A model generated the notes under the pieces. The model made no database searches. It was not told the origin of the DNA and was given only the letters and a program-made list of their open reading frames with translations. Below are positions 44,907-53,884 of a DNA stretch of 64,000 nt, piece after piece. Position 1 is the first letter of the stretch. The number at the start of each line of letters is the position of its first letter. A program made the position numbers and the translations under genes. Origin of the DNA: Hoeflea sp. (GTDB lineage Bacteria; Pseudomonadota; Alphaproteobacteria; Rhizobiales; Rhizobiaceae); NCBI GenBank assembly GCA_020637795.1, contig JACKJT010000003.1, positions 310,001 to 374,000 of the forward strand, given 5' to 3'.

Positions 44907-46127
44907 ATGAAGATTGCAATCATGGGCGGCGACGGGTTCGTCGGTTGGCCGACATCGCTGCATCTCTCCAACGCGGGGCACGAAATCCACATCATCGACA
45001 ACCTGTCGCGGCGCTGGATCGACACCGAGCTCGGCGTCCAGTCGCTCACCCCGATGGATTCGATCCAGGAACGCACCCGCATCTGGCATGCGGAAACCGG
45101 TCGCAAGATCCATTTCCACCTGATCGACATGGCCAAGGACTACGAGCTGCTCAAGAACTGGCTTGCCAAGGAGCGTCCCGACGCCATCGTGCATTTCGCC
45201 GAACAGCGCGCCGCGCCCTATTCGATGAAGAGCGACCGCCACAAGAACTACACGGTCAACAACAACGTCAACGCCACCCACAACCTGCTCAACGCCATGG
45301 TGGAACTGGGACTTGACGCGCATCTGGTGCATCTGGGCACCATGGGCGTCTATGGCTACTCCACCGTCGGCGCGGCGATCCCGGAAGGCTATCTGCCGGT
45401 CGGCATCGAGACCATGGCCGGCGAGACCGTGCAGCAGGACATTCTCTATCCAGCCAATCCGGGCTCGATCTACCACATGACCAAGTGCCTCGATCAGCTG
45501 ATTTTCCAGTTCTACGCCAAGAACGACAATCTGCGCATCACCGACCTGCACCAGGGCATCGTCTGGGGCACCCACACCGACCAGACCCGCCGCCATGAGC
45601 AACTGGTCAACCGCTTCGATTATGACGGCGACTACGGCACGGTGCTCAACCGCTTCCTGATCCAGGCCGCGATCGGCTACCCGCTGACCGTTCACGGCAC
45701 CGGCGGACAGACCCGCGCCTTCATCCATATCCAGGATTCGGTGCGCTGCATCGAGATCGCGCTTAAGAACCCGCCGGCGCGCGGCGCAAAGGTCGAGATC
45801 TTCAACCAGATGACCGAAACCCACCGGGTCCGTGACCTGGCCAAGATGATCTCCGGAATGACCGGCGCCGAGATTGCCTGGCTGCCGAACCCGCGCAAGG
45901 AAGCTGCGGAGAACGATCTCGTGGTCCGCAACGAGAAGTTTCTCGGGCTCGGTCTTGAGCCGACCACGCTGAAGGAAGGTCTGCTGGAAGAAGTCGTCGA
46001 CGTTGCGAAGAAGTATGCCTACCGCGTCGACCGCTCGCGCGTGCCGGCCGTGTCCGCCTGGACCCGCGACATCGCCAATTCGATCAACCGCGATCCGGAA
46101 GGCAAGGCGCTCAAATCCGTTTCATGA
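44907..46127 (+). CDS. sqdB: UDP-sulfoquinovose synthase SqdB
   Basis: 406 residues, an extended SDR enzyme. It makes UDP-sulfoquinovose from UDP-glucose and sulfite for the sulfolipid SQDG. Motifs: Rossmann MGGDGFVGWPTSLHL, the SqdB-specific NLSRRWIDTELGVQSLTPMD, the catalytic Thr in HLGTMGVYGYS and the Tyr-Lys pair in SIYHMTKCLDQL. AGGAG precedes the ATG. It is first of three genes joined by 4-bp ATGA overlaps. Full length and clearly this family rather than a generic epimerase. Confidence 0.95.
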   Translation: MKIAIMGGDGFVGWPTSLHLSNAGHEIHIIDNLSRRWIDTELGVQSLTPMDSIQERTRIWHAETGRKIHFHLIDMAKDYELLKNWLAKERPDAIVHFAEQRAAPYSMKSDRHKNYTVNNNVNATHNLLNAMVELGLDAHLVHLGTMGVYGYSTVGAAIPEGYLPVGIETMAGETVQQDILYPANPGSIYHMTKCLDQLIFQFYAKNDNLRITDLHQGIVWGTHTDQTRRHEQLVNRFDYDGDYGTVLNRFLIQAAIGYPLTVHGTGGQTRAFIHIQDSVRCIEIALKNPPARGAKVEIFNQMTETHRVRDLAKMISGMTGAEIAWLPNPRKEAAENDLVVRNEKFLGLGLEPTTLKEGLLEEVVDVAKKYAYRVDRSRVPAVSAWTRDIANSINRDPEGKALKSVS

Positions 46128-46996
46128 GCGCCCCCGCCCCCCTACCCGAAGGCCTGAGCGCGAACCGGCCCGCAAGCTGTACCCGCGCCTATGTCACGCT
46201 GGTCACCAACCAGGACTACGCCATGGGCGCGACAGCACTTGCCCGCTCGATCCGGCATGCCGGCGCGGAGGCCGACATCGTGGTTCTGCACACCGGCGGG
46301 GTCGAGCAATCGGCGCTGGAACCATTGTCGGATCTCGATTGCCGCCTGGTCCGGACCGAGCTGCTCGACACTTCGGACGGCTTCAACGAGCGCCACGCCC
46401 GCGGCAGGCTGCACGCCGACGCGCCCTTCACCAAGGGGCGCAAGCCGGCCTTTCATTCGCCGCTCGACAATTTTTGCAAGCTCCGGCTCTGGCAGCTGAC
46501 CGAGTACGAAACCTGCGTCTTTATCGACGCCGATGCGCTGGTGTTGCACAACATCGACAAGCTGTTCGGCTATCCCGAATTCTCCGCGGCACCCAATGTC
46601 TACGAGACCTTGCGGGATTTTCACCGGCTGAATTCGGGCGTCTTCGTTGCCAGGCCGTCGCTCGAGACCTTTGCCGCCATGCTCGAGATGCTGGACCAGC
46701 CGGACATGTTCTGGCGGCGCACCGACCAGACATTCCTGGAGACGTTTTTCCCCGACTGGCACGGCCTGCCGGTCACCATGAACATGCTGCAATATGTCTG
46801 GTTCAACCTGCCCGACCTGTGGGACTGGAAACAGATCGGCGTGCTGCACTACCAGTATGAGAAGCCCTGGGAGGCCGACCACCCCAAGGCGGACAAGCTT
46901 CGCCCGCTGATCGATCTCTGGCAAGCCTACTTCACCGGAGAGGTGATCCCGGACATTGCCGGCCTAGCCAATCCCTCCGGACCAGCCGAGACATGA
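46124..46996 (+). CDS. sqdD: SqdD-like glycosyltransferase (glycogenin/GT8 type)
   Basis: 290 residues. A GT8-like fold with YVTLVTNQDYAMGATALARS at the N-terminus and the metal-binding DxD in ETCVFIDADALVLHNID. HRLNSGVFVARPS is also typical. In Rhodobacter and Sinorhizobium the sqdD product is a glycogenin-like enzyme thought to move sulfoquinovose onto diacylglycerol. It overlaps sqdB by 4 bp and sqdC by 4 bp, the known sqdBDC arrangement. Assignment leans on operon context. Confidence 0.88.
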   Translation: MSAPAPLPEGLSANRPASCTRAYVTLVTNQDYAMGATALARSIRHAGAEADIVVLHTGGVEQSALEPLSDLDCRLVRTELLDTSDGFNERHARGRLHADAPFTKGRKPAFHSPLDNFCKLRLWQLTEYETCVFIDADALVLHNIDKLFGYPEFSAAPNVYETLRDFHRLNSGVFVARPSLETFAAMLEMLDQPDMFWRRTDQTFLETFFPDWHGLPVTMNMLQYVWFNLPDLWDWKQIGVLHYQYEKPWEADHPKADKLRPLIDLWQAYFTGEVIPDIAGLANPSGPAET

Positions 46997-47883
46997 AGAC
47001 CCTCGTCACCGGCGGCACCGGCCTGGTCGGGCGCTACATCGTCGAGACGCTGCTCGAAGCCGGTCATGATGTGACCGTTGCCGGCAGGAACCCGCCCGCC
47101 GATGGCCTGTTTCCATACACGGTCGGCTTCAAGGCCGCGACGCTCGACCCAGAAGGCATTGACGAAGACCTGTTTGCCGGAATCGATGCGGTTGTGCATA
47201 CCGCCTTCGATCATCTGCCCGGACGCTACCGCGGCGGCGAAGGCGACGATCCGGACCGTTTCCGCCGGATCAATCTCGATGGCAGCGTCAGGCTGTTCGA
47301 AGCTGCAAAACGCGCCGGCGTGAAACGCTTCGTCTTCCTGTCGAGCCGCGCCGTCTATGACGGCATTGCCCCAGGCACACGCCTGACCGAGGACCTTTCC
47401 CTGCAGCCGACGTCCCTCTACGGGGAGATCAAGCTAATAGGAGAACAGGCGCTTGCGGCCCTGAATGCGCCCGGCTTCGCCACCGCAAGCCTGCGTCTCA
47501 CCGGCGTCTATGGCGATCTGAGACCCAACAAGTGGGATGGCCTGTTCGCCGATTATTTGGCGGGTCGTGCGATCCCGGTCCGCGCCGGGTCGGAAGTGCA
47601 TGGCCGCGACGCCGCCCGGGCGGTGCGCCTGATGCTGGAAGCCGGACCCGAATTGGTCGGGGGTCAGAGCTTCAACGTCTCGGACCTGGTCGCCGACACG
47701 CGCGACATCCTGGCGCCTCTCAAGGCTGCAGGATCAGGCCTGCCCGCCCTTCCCGCTACGGCGGAGAAGGCGGAGGTCAGGGAAATGGACACCGGAAAAA
47801 TCCGCTCGCTCGGATGGCAACCGGGTGGCTGGCCGCTGTTCGGGGAGACCCTGCGGCAGCTCGCCGAAACCACTGAAAGATGA
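46993..47883 (+). CDS. sqdC: SqdC-like NAD(P)-dependent epimerase/reductase
   Basis: 296 residues, an extended SDR. Nucleotide motif LVTGGTGLVGRYIVETLLEA, catalytic Ser/Tyr in FLSSRAVYDG and the downstream SLYGEIKLIGEQALA (YxxxK with Tyr). In Rhodobacter sqdC is needed for normal sulfolipid synthesis though its reaction is not settled. ATGA overlap with sqdD. It converges on the NUDIX gene. Confidence 0.85.
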   Translation: MKTLVTGGTGLVGRYIVETLLEAGHDVTVAGRNPPADGLFPYTVGFKAATLDPEGIDEDLFAGIDAVVHTAFDHLPGRYRGGEGDDPDRFRRINLDGSVRLFEAAKRAGVKRFVFLSSRAVYDGIAPGTRLTEDLSLQPTSLYGEIKLIGEQALAALNAPGFATASLRLTGVYGDLRPNKWDGLFADYLAGRAIPVRAGSEVHGRDAARAVRLMLEAGPELVGGQSFNVSDLVADTRDILAPLKAAGSGLPALPATAEKAEVREMDTGKIRSLGWQPGGWPLFGETLRQLAETTER

Positions 47884-47919
47884 GGCCTTGGCCGACCGGC
47901 GGGCCGGTCCGGCGCGGCC

Positions 47920-48429
47920 TTACAATTGGCCGTCATCCCAGATGATGTGTTCCGTCGTTTCCGGCAGGGCTTCGATCCGGTCCGCCAGGAACACCGGCGG
48001 CAGCGGCAAGGCCGCGAGGCTCTCGCGCGTCGCCGGCACCCATTTGAACTCGAGCCGGTTCTTGCCGTCGGCGATCTCGTGCACGATCCTGCCGTCGGCA
48101 AAAAACGGGAAATCGCCGGGCAGGTCCATCAGGTAATACCAGCCGATCTCGTGCCAGGCGCGGCCTTCGAAATCGAAGAAATTCTCCACCAGGAACACCA
48201 GCCGCCCGACGCTGACCTCGACACCGAGTTCCTCCTGCATTTCCCGGACCAGCGTCGCCCGGCTGTCTTCGCCCAGTTCCGCGGTGCCGCCGGGAATGGT
48301 CCAGAACGGCTCGTGCACGGCCCGGTGGATCAGCAGGTGACCGCGATTGAGCGCCAGTCCGGCGACACGGGCGTTAAAGCGCCGGCCCTCGTCATTGAAG
48401 CGGATCGTGCGGCGCGACTTGCCGCTCAT
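47920..48429 (-). CDS. NUDIX hydrolase
   Basis: 169 residues. The Nudix box is well preserved: GGTAELGEDSRATLVREMQE continuing with ELG (G-x5-E-x7-REVxEExGx type). An N-terminal basic segment (MSGKSRRTIRFNDEGRRFN) precedes the domain. Substrate is unknown. The ATG overlaps the ruvB stop by 4 bp (ATGA), so it is translationally coupled to ruvB; the upstream open codons are rejected for that reason. Confidence 0.88.
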   Translation of the reverse strand: MSGKSRRTIRFNDEGRRFNARVAGLALNRGHLLIHRAVHEPFWTIPGGTAELGEDSRATLVREMQEELGVEVSVGRLVFLVENFFDFEGRAWHEIGWYYLMDLPGDFPFFADGRIVHEIADGKNRLEFKWVPATRESLAALPLPPVFLADRIEALPETTEHIIWDDGQL

Positions 48430-49463
48430 TCGTCTTCGAACAGGCTGGCTTGCGTGGCGGCCAGATCCTTGGGCGGATTGAGCCCCATGTGGCTCCATGC
48501 CCGCGCCGTCAACACCCGCCCGCGCGGCGTGCGCTGCAGGAAGCCCTGCTGGATCAGGTAGGGCTCGATGATGTCCTCGATCGCGTCGCGCGGCTCCGAC
48601 AGGCCGGCGGCTATGGTCTCGATCCCCACCGGCCCGCCGCCGAAATTACGCACGATCATGTCGAGATAACGCCGGTCGAGCTGATCGAGCCCGATGCTGT
48701 CGACCGACAGCCGGGTCAGCGCCTCGTCGGCGATCTTCCGGGTCACCGCCTCGGCCTTGGCGACTTCCGCGAAATCCCGGACCCGCCGGAGCAGCCGCCC
48801 GGCAATGCGCGGCGTACCCCGGGCACGGCGGGCGATTTCGAGCGCCCCGTCATCGGTCATGCCGAGCCCCATGATCCGCGCTCCGCGCCGCACGATCAGC
48901 TCGAGTTCCTCGACCGTGTAGAACTGCAGCCGCACCGGGATGCCGAAGCGGTCGCGAAGCGGCGTGGTCAGCAATCCAAGCCGTGTCGTCGCGGCAACCA
49001 GCGTGAACCGCGACAGGTCGATCTTGACCGACCGCGCCGCCGGCCCCTCGCCGATGATCAGGTCGAGCTGGAAGTCCTCCATCGCCGGGTAGAGAATTTC
49101 CTCGACCGCCGGATTGAGCCGGTGGATCTCGTCGATGAACAGCACGTCGCGGTCTTCGAGATTGGTTAGAAGCGCTGCGAGATCGCCCGCCTTGGCGATC
49201 ACCGGTCCGGAGGTCGAGCGGAAATTCACGCCCAGTTCCTTGGCCATGATCTGCGCCAGCGTGGTCTTGCCAAGCCCCGGAGGCCCGACGAACAGCACGT
49301 GGTCGAGAGCCTCGGCCCGGCCCTTGGCCGCTTCGATGAACACCTTCAGGTTGGCGCGCGCCTCGGCCTGGCCGGTGAACTCATCGAGCGACTGCGGACG
49401 CAACGTCGTATCGACGTCCTCGCCACGCTTGTCGGGGGAGATCAGGCGGTCGGTTTCGCTCAT
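48426..49463 (-). CDS. ruvB: Holliday junction branch-migration ATPase RuvB
   Basis: 345 residues. Walker A FVGPPGLGKTTLAQIMAKEL, Walker B DVLFIDEIHRLNPAVEEI, sensor 1 LVAATTRLGLLTTPLRDRFG and a C-terminal winged helix (LIQQGFLQRTPRGRVLTA). Drives branch migration with RuvA. It is separated from ruvA by about 790 bp containing a toxin-antitoxin pair, while in most relatives ruvA and ruvB nearly touch. It may therefore need a promoter of its own. Confidence 0.97.
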   Translation of the reverse strand: MSETDRLISPDKRGEDVDTTLRPQSLDEFTGQAEARANLKVFIEAAKGRAEALDHVLFVGPPGLGKTTLAQIMAKELGVNFRSTSGPVIAKAGDLAALLTNLEDRDVLFIDEIHRLNPAVEEILYPAMEDFQLDLIIGEGPAARSVKIDLSRFTLVAATTRLGLLTTPLRDRFGIPVRLQFYTVEELELIVRRGARIMGLGMTDDGALEIARRARGTPRIAGRLLRRVRDFAEVAKAEAVTRKIADEALTRLSVDSIGLDQLDRRYLDMIVRNFGGGPVGIETIAAGLSEPRDAIEDIIEPYLIQQGFLQRTPRGRVLTARAWSHMGLNPPKDLAATQASLFEDE

Positions 49464-49506
49464 GCGAGGCCGTTCCCATCAGTTGTCGCTGAGAGCCGTG
49501 GCTGTT

Positions 49507-49905
49507 TCATGCCAGAAGCTCCATGCCATTGACAGACTTCGCGGCGGCCCGGTCGAAGGTGACGGTGCGGCGACAGCCGGCGTTCATCGAACTCAATGCC
49601 ACGAGATGGTCCGCGACGTCGCCCTTCAGATCCTTCATCCGCGAAAAATATGGCGCCAGAACTTCTTCCAGCTCAAACGAAAGCTCGACCGTATCAAGCA
49701 GCGCTTTCAGCAATCCCAGGATTTGAGCTGACGAATACCGATAATGCCGCCTGAGCACCCATGCAAGTTCGGCAAGGACCACAAGGCTGACATAGGCCGG
49801 GTCAGCGCTGGTGCGCTTTTTGAAAAATTCCGTCGCGCATTCGAACTGATCCGGATCATCCCGAACGATATAGCGCAGCAAGACATTCGTATCGACAGCG
49901 ATCAT
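49507..49905 (-). CDS. PIN-domain toxin (VapC type)
   Basis: 132 residues forming one PIN domain: MIAVDTNVLLRYIVRDD with the first acidic residue (D5), a central Glu in VVLAELAWVLRRHYRYS, and DLKGDVADHLVALSSMNAGC with further acidic ligands, ending TFDRAAAK. These toxins are usually tRNA or rRNA ribonucleases. It overlaps the antitoxin gene by 4 bp. The pair lies inside the ruvA-ruvB junction. Confidence 0.9.
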   Translation of the reverse strand: MIAVDTNVLLRYIVRDDPDQFECATEFFKKRTSADPAYVSLVVLAELAWVLRRHYRYSSAQILGLLKALLDTVELSFELEEVLAPYFSRMKDLKGDVADHLVALSSMNAGCRRTVTFDRAAAKSVNGMELLA

Positions 49906-50189
49906 TCCTGACCGCCCTCATGCCACTCCCGGCGGATCCGCTCATCATCCTCGGCAGCCGCCGCGGCTATGGCCTCATCAAGATCCGCCAGTGTCGCCCC
50001 GAGCCCCCGGGGTGGCTTGCCGAGGCAACCGGCAAGATCTTTGATAGACAGGTTCTTGGGGAGCGCAACCACTTCGCCATCGCGGACCGTCACGTAGAAC
50101 CGCGTTCCGGCCTTCAGGTTCAACTCATCCCGGATCTCTTTGGGGATAGTCAGCTGCCCCTTCGACGTCATTGTGGTAAACGAACCCAT
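49902..50189 (-). CDS. AbrB/SpoVT-type antitoxin
   Basis: 95 residues. The AbrB DNA-binding fold is at 5-50 (TTMTSKGQLTIPKEIRDELN; RFYVTVRDGEVVAL). The C-terminal half is a helical tail (ATLADLDEAIAAAAAEDDER) that should occupy the PIN toxin. ATG 50189 has AGGT upstream and starts MGSFTTMTSKGQL; earlier open codons are rejected. As in most TA pairs it precedes the toxin and should autoregulate. Confidence 0.88.
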   Translation of the reverse strand: MGSFTTMTSKGQLTIPKEIRDELNLKAGTRFYVTVRDGEVVALPKNLSIKDLAGCLGKPPRGLGATLADLDEAIAAAAAEDDERIRREWHEGGQE

Positions 50190-50250
50190 TTTCTTACCTA
50201 TCCGAATTTTCCTACCATCCAAACATAGTAAGAATATTGAACTGTCGCAA

Positions 50251-50868
50251 CTACCGCGCCAGCTCCTTCAGTCCCAGCCTGATCAGCTTGGCCGAATCCG
50301 GATCGTCGCCGGCGACCTTCATGGCCGCTGCCACTGCATTGGCCGCCTGGTCGCGTGAGTAGCCGAGATTGGACAAGGCCGAGACGGCATCGGCGACCGG
50401 GGCCGAGGCCACGCCCTCGCCCAGTTCCTGCTTCAGCCCCATCGCACCACCGGCATCGCCGCCAAGCGCCGGAGCCTTGTTCTTGAGCTCGGTAACGATG
50501 CGTTGCGCCACTTTTGGCCCGATGCCGGGCGCCCGCGCCACCGTCGCCTTGTCCTGTAGCGCGATCGCGCTGGCGAGCTCGGACGCGGTCAGCGTCGACA
50601 GCACCGCCAGCGCCACCTTGGCGCCGACGCCCTGGACGCTCTGCAACAGCCTGAACCATTCCCGCTCCAGCGCGGTCTCGAAACCGAACAGCCGGAACTG
50701 GTCCTCGCGCACATAGGTTTCGATGAACAGCACCGCAGCCTCGCCGACGGAGCCGAGCCGTGACAGCGTCCGCGACGAGCAGAACGCCACGTAGCAGACG
50801 CCGTGCACGTCGATCAGCACGTGATCCTCGCCGATTTCCTCGATTGTGCCCTTGAGCTTGCCGATCAT
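50251..50868 (-). CDS. ruvA: Holliday junction DNA-binding protein RuvA
   Basis: 205 residues. An OB-fold domain I (about 1-64, MIGKLKGTIEEIGEDHVLID), a double helix-hairpin-helix domain II (LQSVQGVGAKVALAVLSTLT; APGIGPKVAQRIVTELKNK) and a C-terminal UBA-like domain III (about 155-205, VSALSNLGYSRDQAANAVAA) that contacts RuvB. ATG 50868 begins the conserved MIGKLKG. It is 10 bp after ruvC, in operon. Confidence 0.96.
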   Translation of the reverse strand: MIGKLKGTIEEIGEDHVLIDVHGVCYVAFCSSRTLSRLGSVGEAAVLFIETYVREDQFRLFGFETALEREWFRLLQSVQGVGAKVALAVLSTLTASELASAIALQDKATVARAPGIGPKVAQRIVTELKNKAPALGGDAGGAMGLKQELGEGVASAPVADAVSALSNLGYSRDQAANAVAAAMKVAGDDPDSAKLIRLGLKELAR

Positions 50869-50878
50869 TGAACCGTCC

Positions 50879-51385
50879 CTATTCCGCCGCCATCCGCCAC
50901 TCAGGCGATGTGCGATGATGCGCATGACAGATCGCGATCGCCAGCGCGTCCGCCGCATGATCGCTGTCGAAGGTGGCCTTCGGAATCAGCATCTTGACCA
51001 TCATCAGGATCTGCTTCTTGTCACCATGGCCAACACCGATGACGGCTTTCTTCACCGCGTTCGGCGCATATTCGGCAACCCGCAGGCCGGCGCGCGCCGG
51101 CGCCAGCATGGCAATGCCGCGCGCCTGCCCGAGCTTGAGCGTCGCCGTGGCATCCTTGTTGACGAAGGTGTTCTCGACCGCCGCCTCGAAGGGCTGGAAG
51201 TCGTGCAGCACCGTCTCCAGCCCGGAATAGAGCTGGTTCAGCCGTGAGGCGAGATCGAGCTTGTTGTCCGACTTGACCGTCCCCGAGGCAACGAACCGCA
51301 ACGAGTTGCCGAGACTGTCGATCACCCCCCAGCCGGTGTTTCTCAGTCCGGGATCAATCCCGATTATCCGAATCGCGTGCTTCAT
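50879..51385 (-). CDS. ruvC: Holliday junction resolvase RuvC
   Basis: 168 residues. RNase H-like nuclease that cuts Holliday junctions. Catalytic acidic residues: Asp in IRIIGIDPGLRNTGWGVID (about D11), Glu in FEAAVENTFVNKDA, and the Asp pair in FDSDHAADALAIAICH. Starts at ATG 51385. First of the ruvC-ruvA unit; yebC lies upstream but on the same strand, about 1.2 kb away, with an LLM gene inserted on the other strand. Confidence 0.97.
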   Translation of the reverse strand: MKHAIRIIGIDPGLRNTGWGVIDSLGNSLRFVASGTVKSDNKLDLASRLNQLYSGLETVLHDFQPFEAAVENTFVNKDATATLKLGQARGIAMLAPARAGLRVAEYAPNAVKKAVIGVGHGDKKQILMMVKMLIPKATFDSDHAADALAIAICHAHHRTSPEWRMAAE

Positions 51386-51530
51386 GAAAAAACCCTAGCT
51401 GCATGCGCAGAACCATTCCATCGAAATGTGAACAAACCAAAAACAAACATCCGAACCGGAAATCAGTTTTGGCATTGCGCGCACGACTGCCTACATTGGG
51501 CTTTCCCGACACCAGCCTTGAAAGTTCCGG

Positions 51531-52517
51531 ATGACCGCCTTTTCCATTCTCGATCTCTGCCCCATCGTCGAGGGCGGCACGATCAGTGACGCCCTCGCCA
51601 GCACCCGCCGGATGGCGAAACAGGCGGAAGACGCCGGCTTCACCCGCTTCTGGCTGGCCGAGCATCACGGCATGAAGGGCATCGCCAGCGCCGCCACATC
51701 GCTGGTCATTGCCGAGGCCGGTCATGCGACCAGCACCATCCGCATCGGTTCGGGCGGCATCATGCTGCCCAATCATTCGCCGCTGGTGATTGCCGAGCAG
51801 TTCGGCACGCTCGAAGCGCTGTTCCCCGGCCGCGTCGACCTCGGCCTCGGCCGCGCGCCGGGCACCGACATGAACACCGCCCGCGCCCTGCGCCGCAATC
51901 TCGAGTCAGGCGCCAACAGCTTCCCCGACGACATCGTCGAGCTGCAATACTACCTCGGCGAGCCCGATGAGCGCATGCTGCTCGCCGTTCCCGGCGCCGG
52001 TTCGCACGTGCCACTCTGGATTCTCGGCTCCAGCATATACAGCGCCCATCTGGCGGCCGCACTCGGGCTGCCTTACGCCTTTGCCTCGCATTTCGCGCCC
52101 GACATGCTGCTCGAGGCGCTCGATATCTACCGCGCCAAGTTCACCCCGTCGGCACAGCTCGACGCCCCCTACGTCATGGCTGCCACAATGGGCGTGATGG
52201 CCGACACGGATGCAGAGGCCGCTTACCTGTTCACCACCCTGCAACAGACCTTCGTCAACATGCGCCGCAACACCCGCGGCAAGATGCCAAAGCCGATCGA
52301 CAGCATGGACGGTTACTGGACCGAGACGGAAAAGATCGCCGTCGAGCACACCTTGCGGTACGCCGTGGTCGGCGGACCCGAGACAGCGACACGGACAATG
52401 CGGGATTTCATCGCCGCCACCGGGGCCGACGAGATCATGATCTCCATGCCGATCCATTCCATCGACGCCCGGCTGAAATCCGTCGAGCTGTTCGGCGCCA
52501 TGCGGCCCGCCCTGTAA
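51531..52517 (+). CDS. LLM-class flavin-dependent oxidoreductase
   Basis: 328 residues, bacterial luciferase-like TIM barrel. Typical segments: FTRFWLAEHHGMKGIASAAT, IRIGSGGIMLPNHSPLVIAE, GRVDLGLGRAPGTDMNTARA and PLWILGSSIYSAHLAAALGL. It resembles the YhbW/MsnO8 group. Uses FMNH2; substrate is unknown. The gene faces opposite to ruvC and yebC, so it interrupts the common yebC-ruvC order. It shares a bidirectional terminator with yebC. Confidence 0.9.
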   Translation: MTAFSILDLCPIVEGGTISDALASTRRMAKQAEDAGFTRFWLAEHHGMKGIASAATSLVIAEAGHATSTIRIGSGGIMLPNHSPLVIAEQFGTLEALFPGRVDLGLGRAPGTDMNTARALRRNLESGANSFPDDIVELQYYLGEPDERMLLAVPGAGSHVPLWILGSSIYSAHLAAALGLPYAFASHFAPDMLLEALDIYRAKFTPSAQLDAPYVMAATMGVMADTDAEAAYLFTTLQQTFVNMRRNTRGKMPKPIDSMDGYWTETEKIAVEHTLRYAVVGGPETATRTMRDFIAATGADEIMISMPIHSIDARLKSVELFGAMRPAL

Positions 52518-52525
52518 GGCGTGAA

Positions 52526-52557
52526 AAAGCCGCCGGTCGCGATTGACCGGCGGCTTT
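52526..52557. terminator. Bidirectional rho-independent terminator
   Basis: AAAGCCGCCGGTC / GACCGGCGGCTTT, 13-bp perfect arms with a 6-nt loop, between the convergent LLM and yebC genes. Confidence 0.92.
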
Positions 52558-52580
52558 GTAATTCTCGACAGACAGACGCG

Positions 52581-53327
52581 TCAGGCAGAGAGCTTCGCCA
52601 TGACCTCGTCGGACACTTCGAAATTGGCGTAGACGTTCTGCACATCATCGTCATCATCGAGCGTCGCGATCAGCTTGAGCACCGACATCGCCTTGTCTTC
52701 ATCGACGGGAGCCGATGTCTGCGGCTTCCACACCGCCTTGACCGACTGCGCCTCGCCAAGCGCTTCCTCGAGCGCGCTCGACACCTCGCCGATATCTTCG
52801 AACGCGCAGAGGATGACATGTTCCTCTTCGCCGCTGGTCACATCCTCGGCGCCGGCCATGATCGCGGCTTCCATGATCGCGTCGGCGTCCCCCGCATCCG
52901 CCGGATAGATGATTTCGCCGACGCGCGAGAACATGAAACCCACCGATCCGGTCTCGCCCAGCGCTCCACCGGACTTGGTGAACGCCGCACGCACGCTGGA
53001 AGCGGTGCGGTTGCGGTTGTCGGTGAGCGCCTCGACAATGACGGCAACGCCGCCCGGGCCGTAGCCCTCGTAGCGCACTTCCTCGTAGCTCTCGCTGTCG
53101 CCGCCGGAAGCCTTGTTGATGGCGCGCTGGATGTTGTCCTTGGGCATCGACTGCGCCTTGGCATTCTGGATCGCCAGTCGCAGCCGCGGGTTCATCGCCG
53201 GATCCGGCGATCCCATCTTCGCGGCAACCGTGATTTCGCGCGCGAGCTTGGAGAACATCTTGGAACGGACGGCGTCCTGCCGTCCCTTGCGGTGCATGAT
53301 GTTTTTAAATTGTGAATGGCCGGCCAT
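52581..53327 (-). CDS. yebC: YebC/PmpR-family protein (TACO1-like)
   Basis: 248 residues, full length. Conserved N-terminus MAGHSQFKNIMHRKGRQDAV, then KLAREITVAAKMGSPDPAMN and ERYEGYGPGGVAVIVEAL-like core, here RYEGYGPGGVAVIVEALTDN. Known as a regulator (PmpR) and, in recent work on the family, as a factor helping ribosomes at proline stretches. It belongs to the yebC-ruvCAB neighbourhood. Confidence 0.95.
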   Translation of the reverse strand: MAGHSQFKNIMHRKGRQDAVRSKMFSKLAREITVAAKMGSPDPAMNPRLRLAIQNAKAQSMPKDNIQRAINKASGGDSESYEEVRYEGYGPGGVAVIVEALTDNRNRTASSVRAAFTKSGGALGETGSVGFMFSRVGEIIYPADAGDADAIMEAAIMAGAEDVTSGEEEHVILCAFEDIGEVSSALEEALGEAQSVKAVWKPQTSAPVDEDKAMSVLKLIATLDDDDDVQNVYANFEVSDEVMAKLSA

Positions 53328-53407
53328 AACGCCTCTGTTCTTTGCTCTGGAATCTGGTTTGGCGCGTTATAAGGTTCTAACCGCGTTTCGTCCAGAAGGT
53401 TCAGATC

Positions 53408-53884
53408 ATGCAGAAAACCCGAGTCCCGCCCTTGCCTCTGACCGGCGGATGCCAATGCGGACGCGTCCGTTACAGGATGAAGGCCCATCCGGTCGTCTTC
53501 TATCTCTGCCATTGCACCGAGTGCCAGAGGCACACCTCCTCGGCCTTCGGGGAAAGCCTGAGATTCAGGCGCGAGGACATGGATGTCGATCCGGGTCTCA
53601 AATGCGTCAGCCGCATGAGCGATTCCGGCAAGGAGCGACAGGGCTGGTTCTGCCCCGGTTGCGGCGTGCGCATCTGGCACGGCACCGACGGGTCGCCGGA
53701 AATCAACATCAAGGCCGGCACGCTCGACGACACTTCCTGGCTGGTTCCTGCCGGGCACATCTGGTGCCGCTCCAGGCAGCCGTTCATGACAATCGCCGAA
53801 GATGAGCTCGCCTATGAGGCCCAGCCGACCGACGGCTACGAAGCGCTGAAACAGCGCTGGCGGGAGATGACAAGCACGCCCTGA
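53408..53884 (+). CDS. GFA-family (CENP-V/GFA) zinc protein
   Basis: 158 residues. Zinc-binding motifs of the glutathione-dependent formaldehyde-activating family: GGCQCGRVRY (CxC), YLCHCTECQRHTSSAFG (CxCxxC) and WFCPGCGVRIWHG (CxxC). The family name reflects one member; most, like this one, have no proven substrate. First of a run of four small plus-strand genes with envelope-type or redox-type products. Confidence 0.9.
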   Translation: MQKTRVPPLPLTGGCQCGRVRYRMKAHPVVFYLCHCTECQRHTSSAFGESLRFRREDMDVDPGLKCVSRMSDSGKERQGWFCPGCGVRIWHGTDGSPEINIKAGTLDDTSWLVPAGHIWCRSRQPFMTIAEDELAYEAQPTDGYEALKQRWREMTSTP

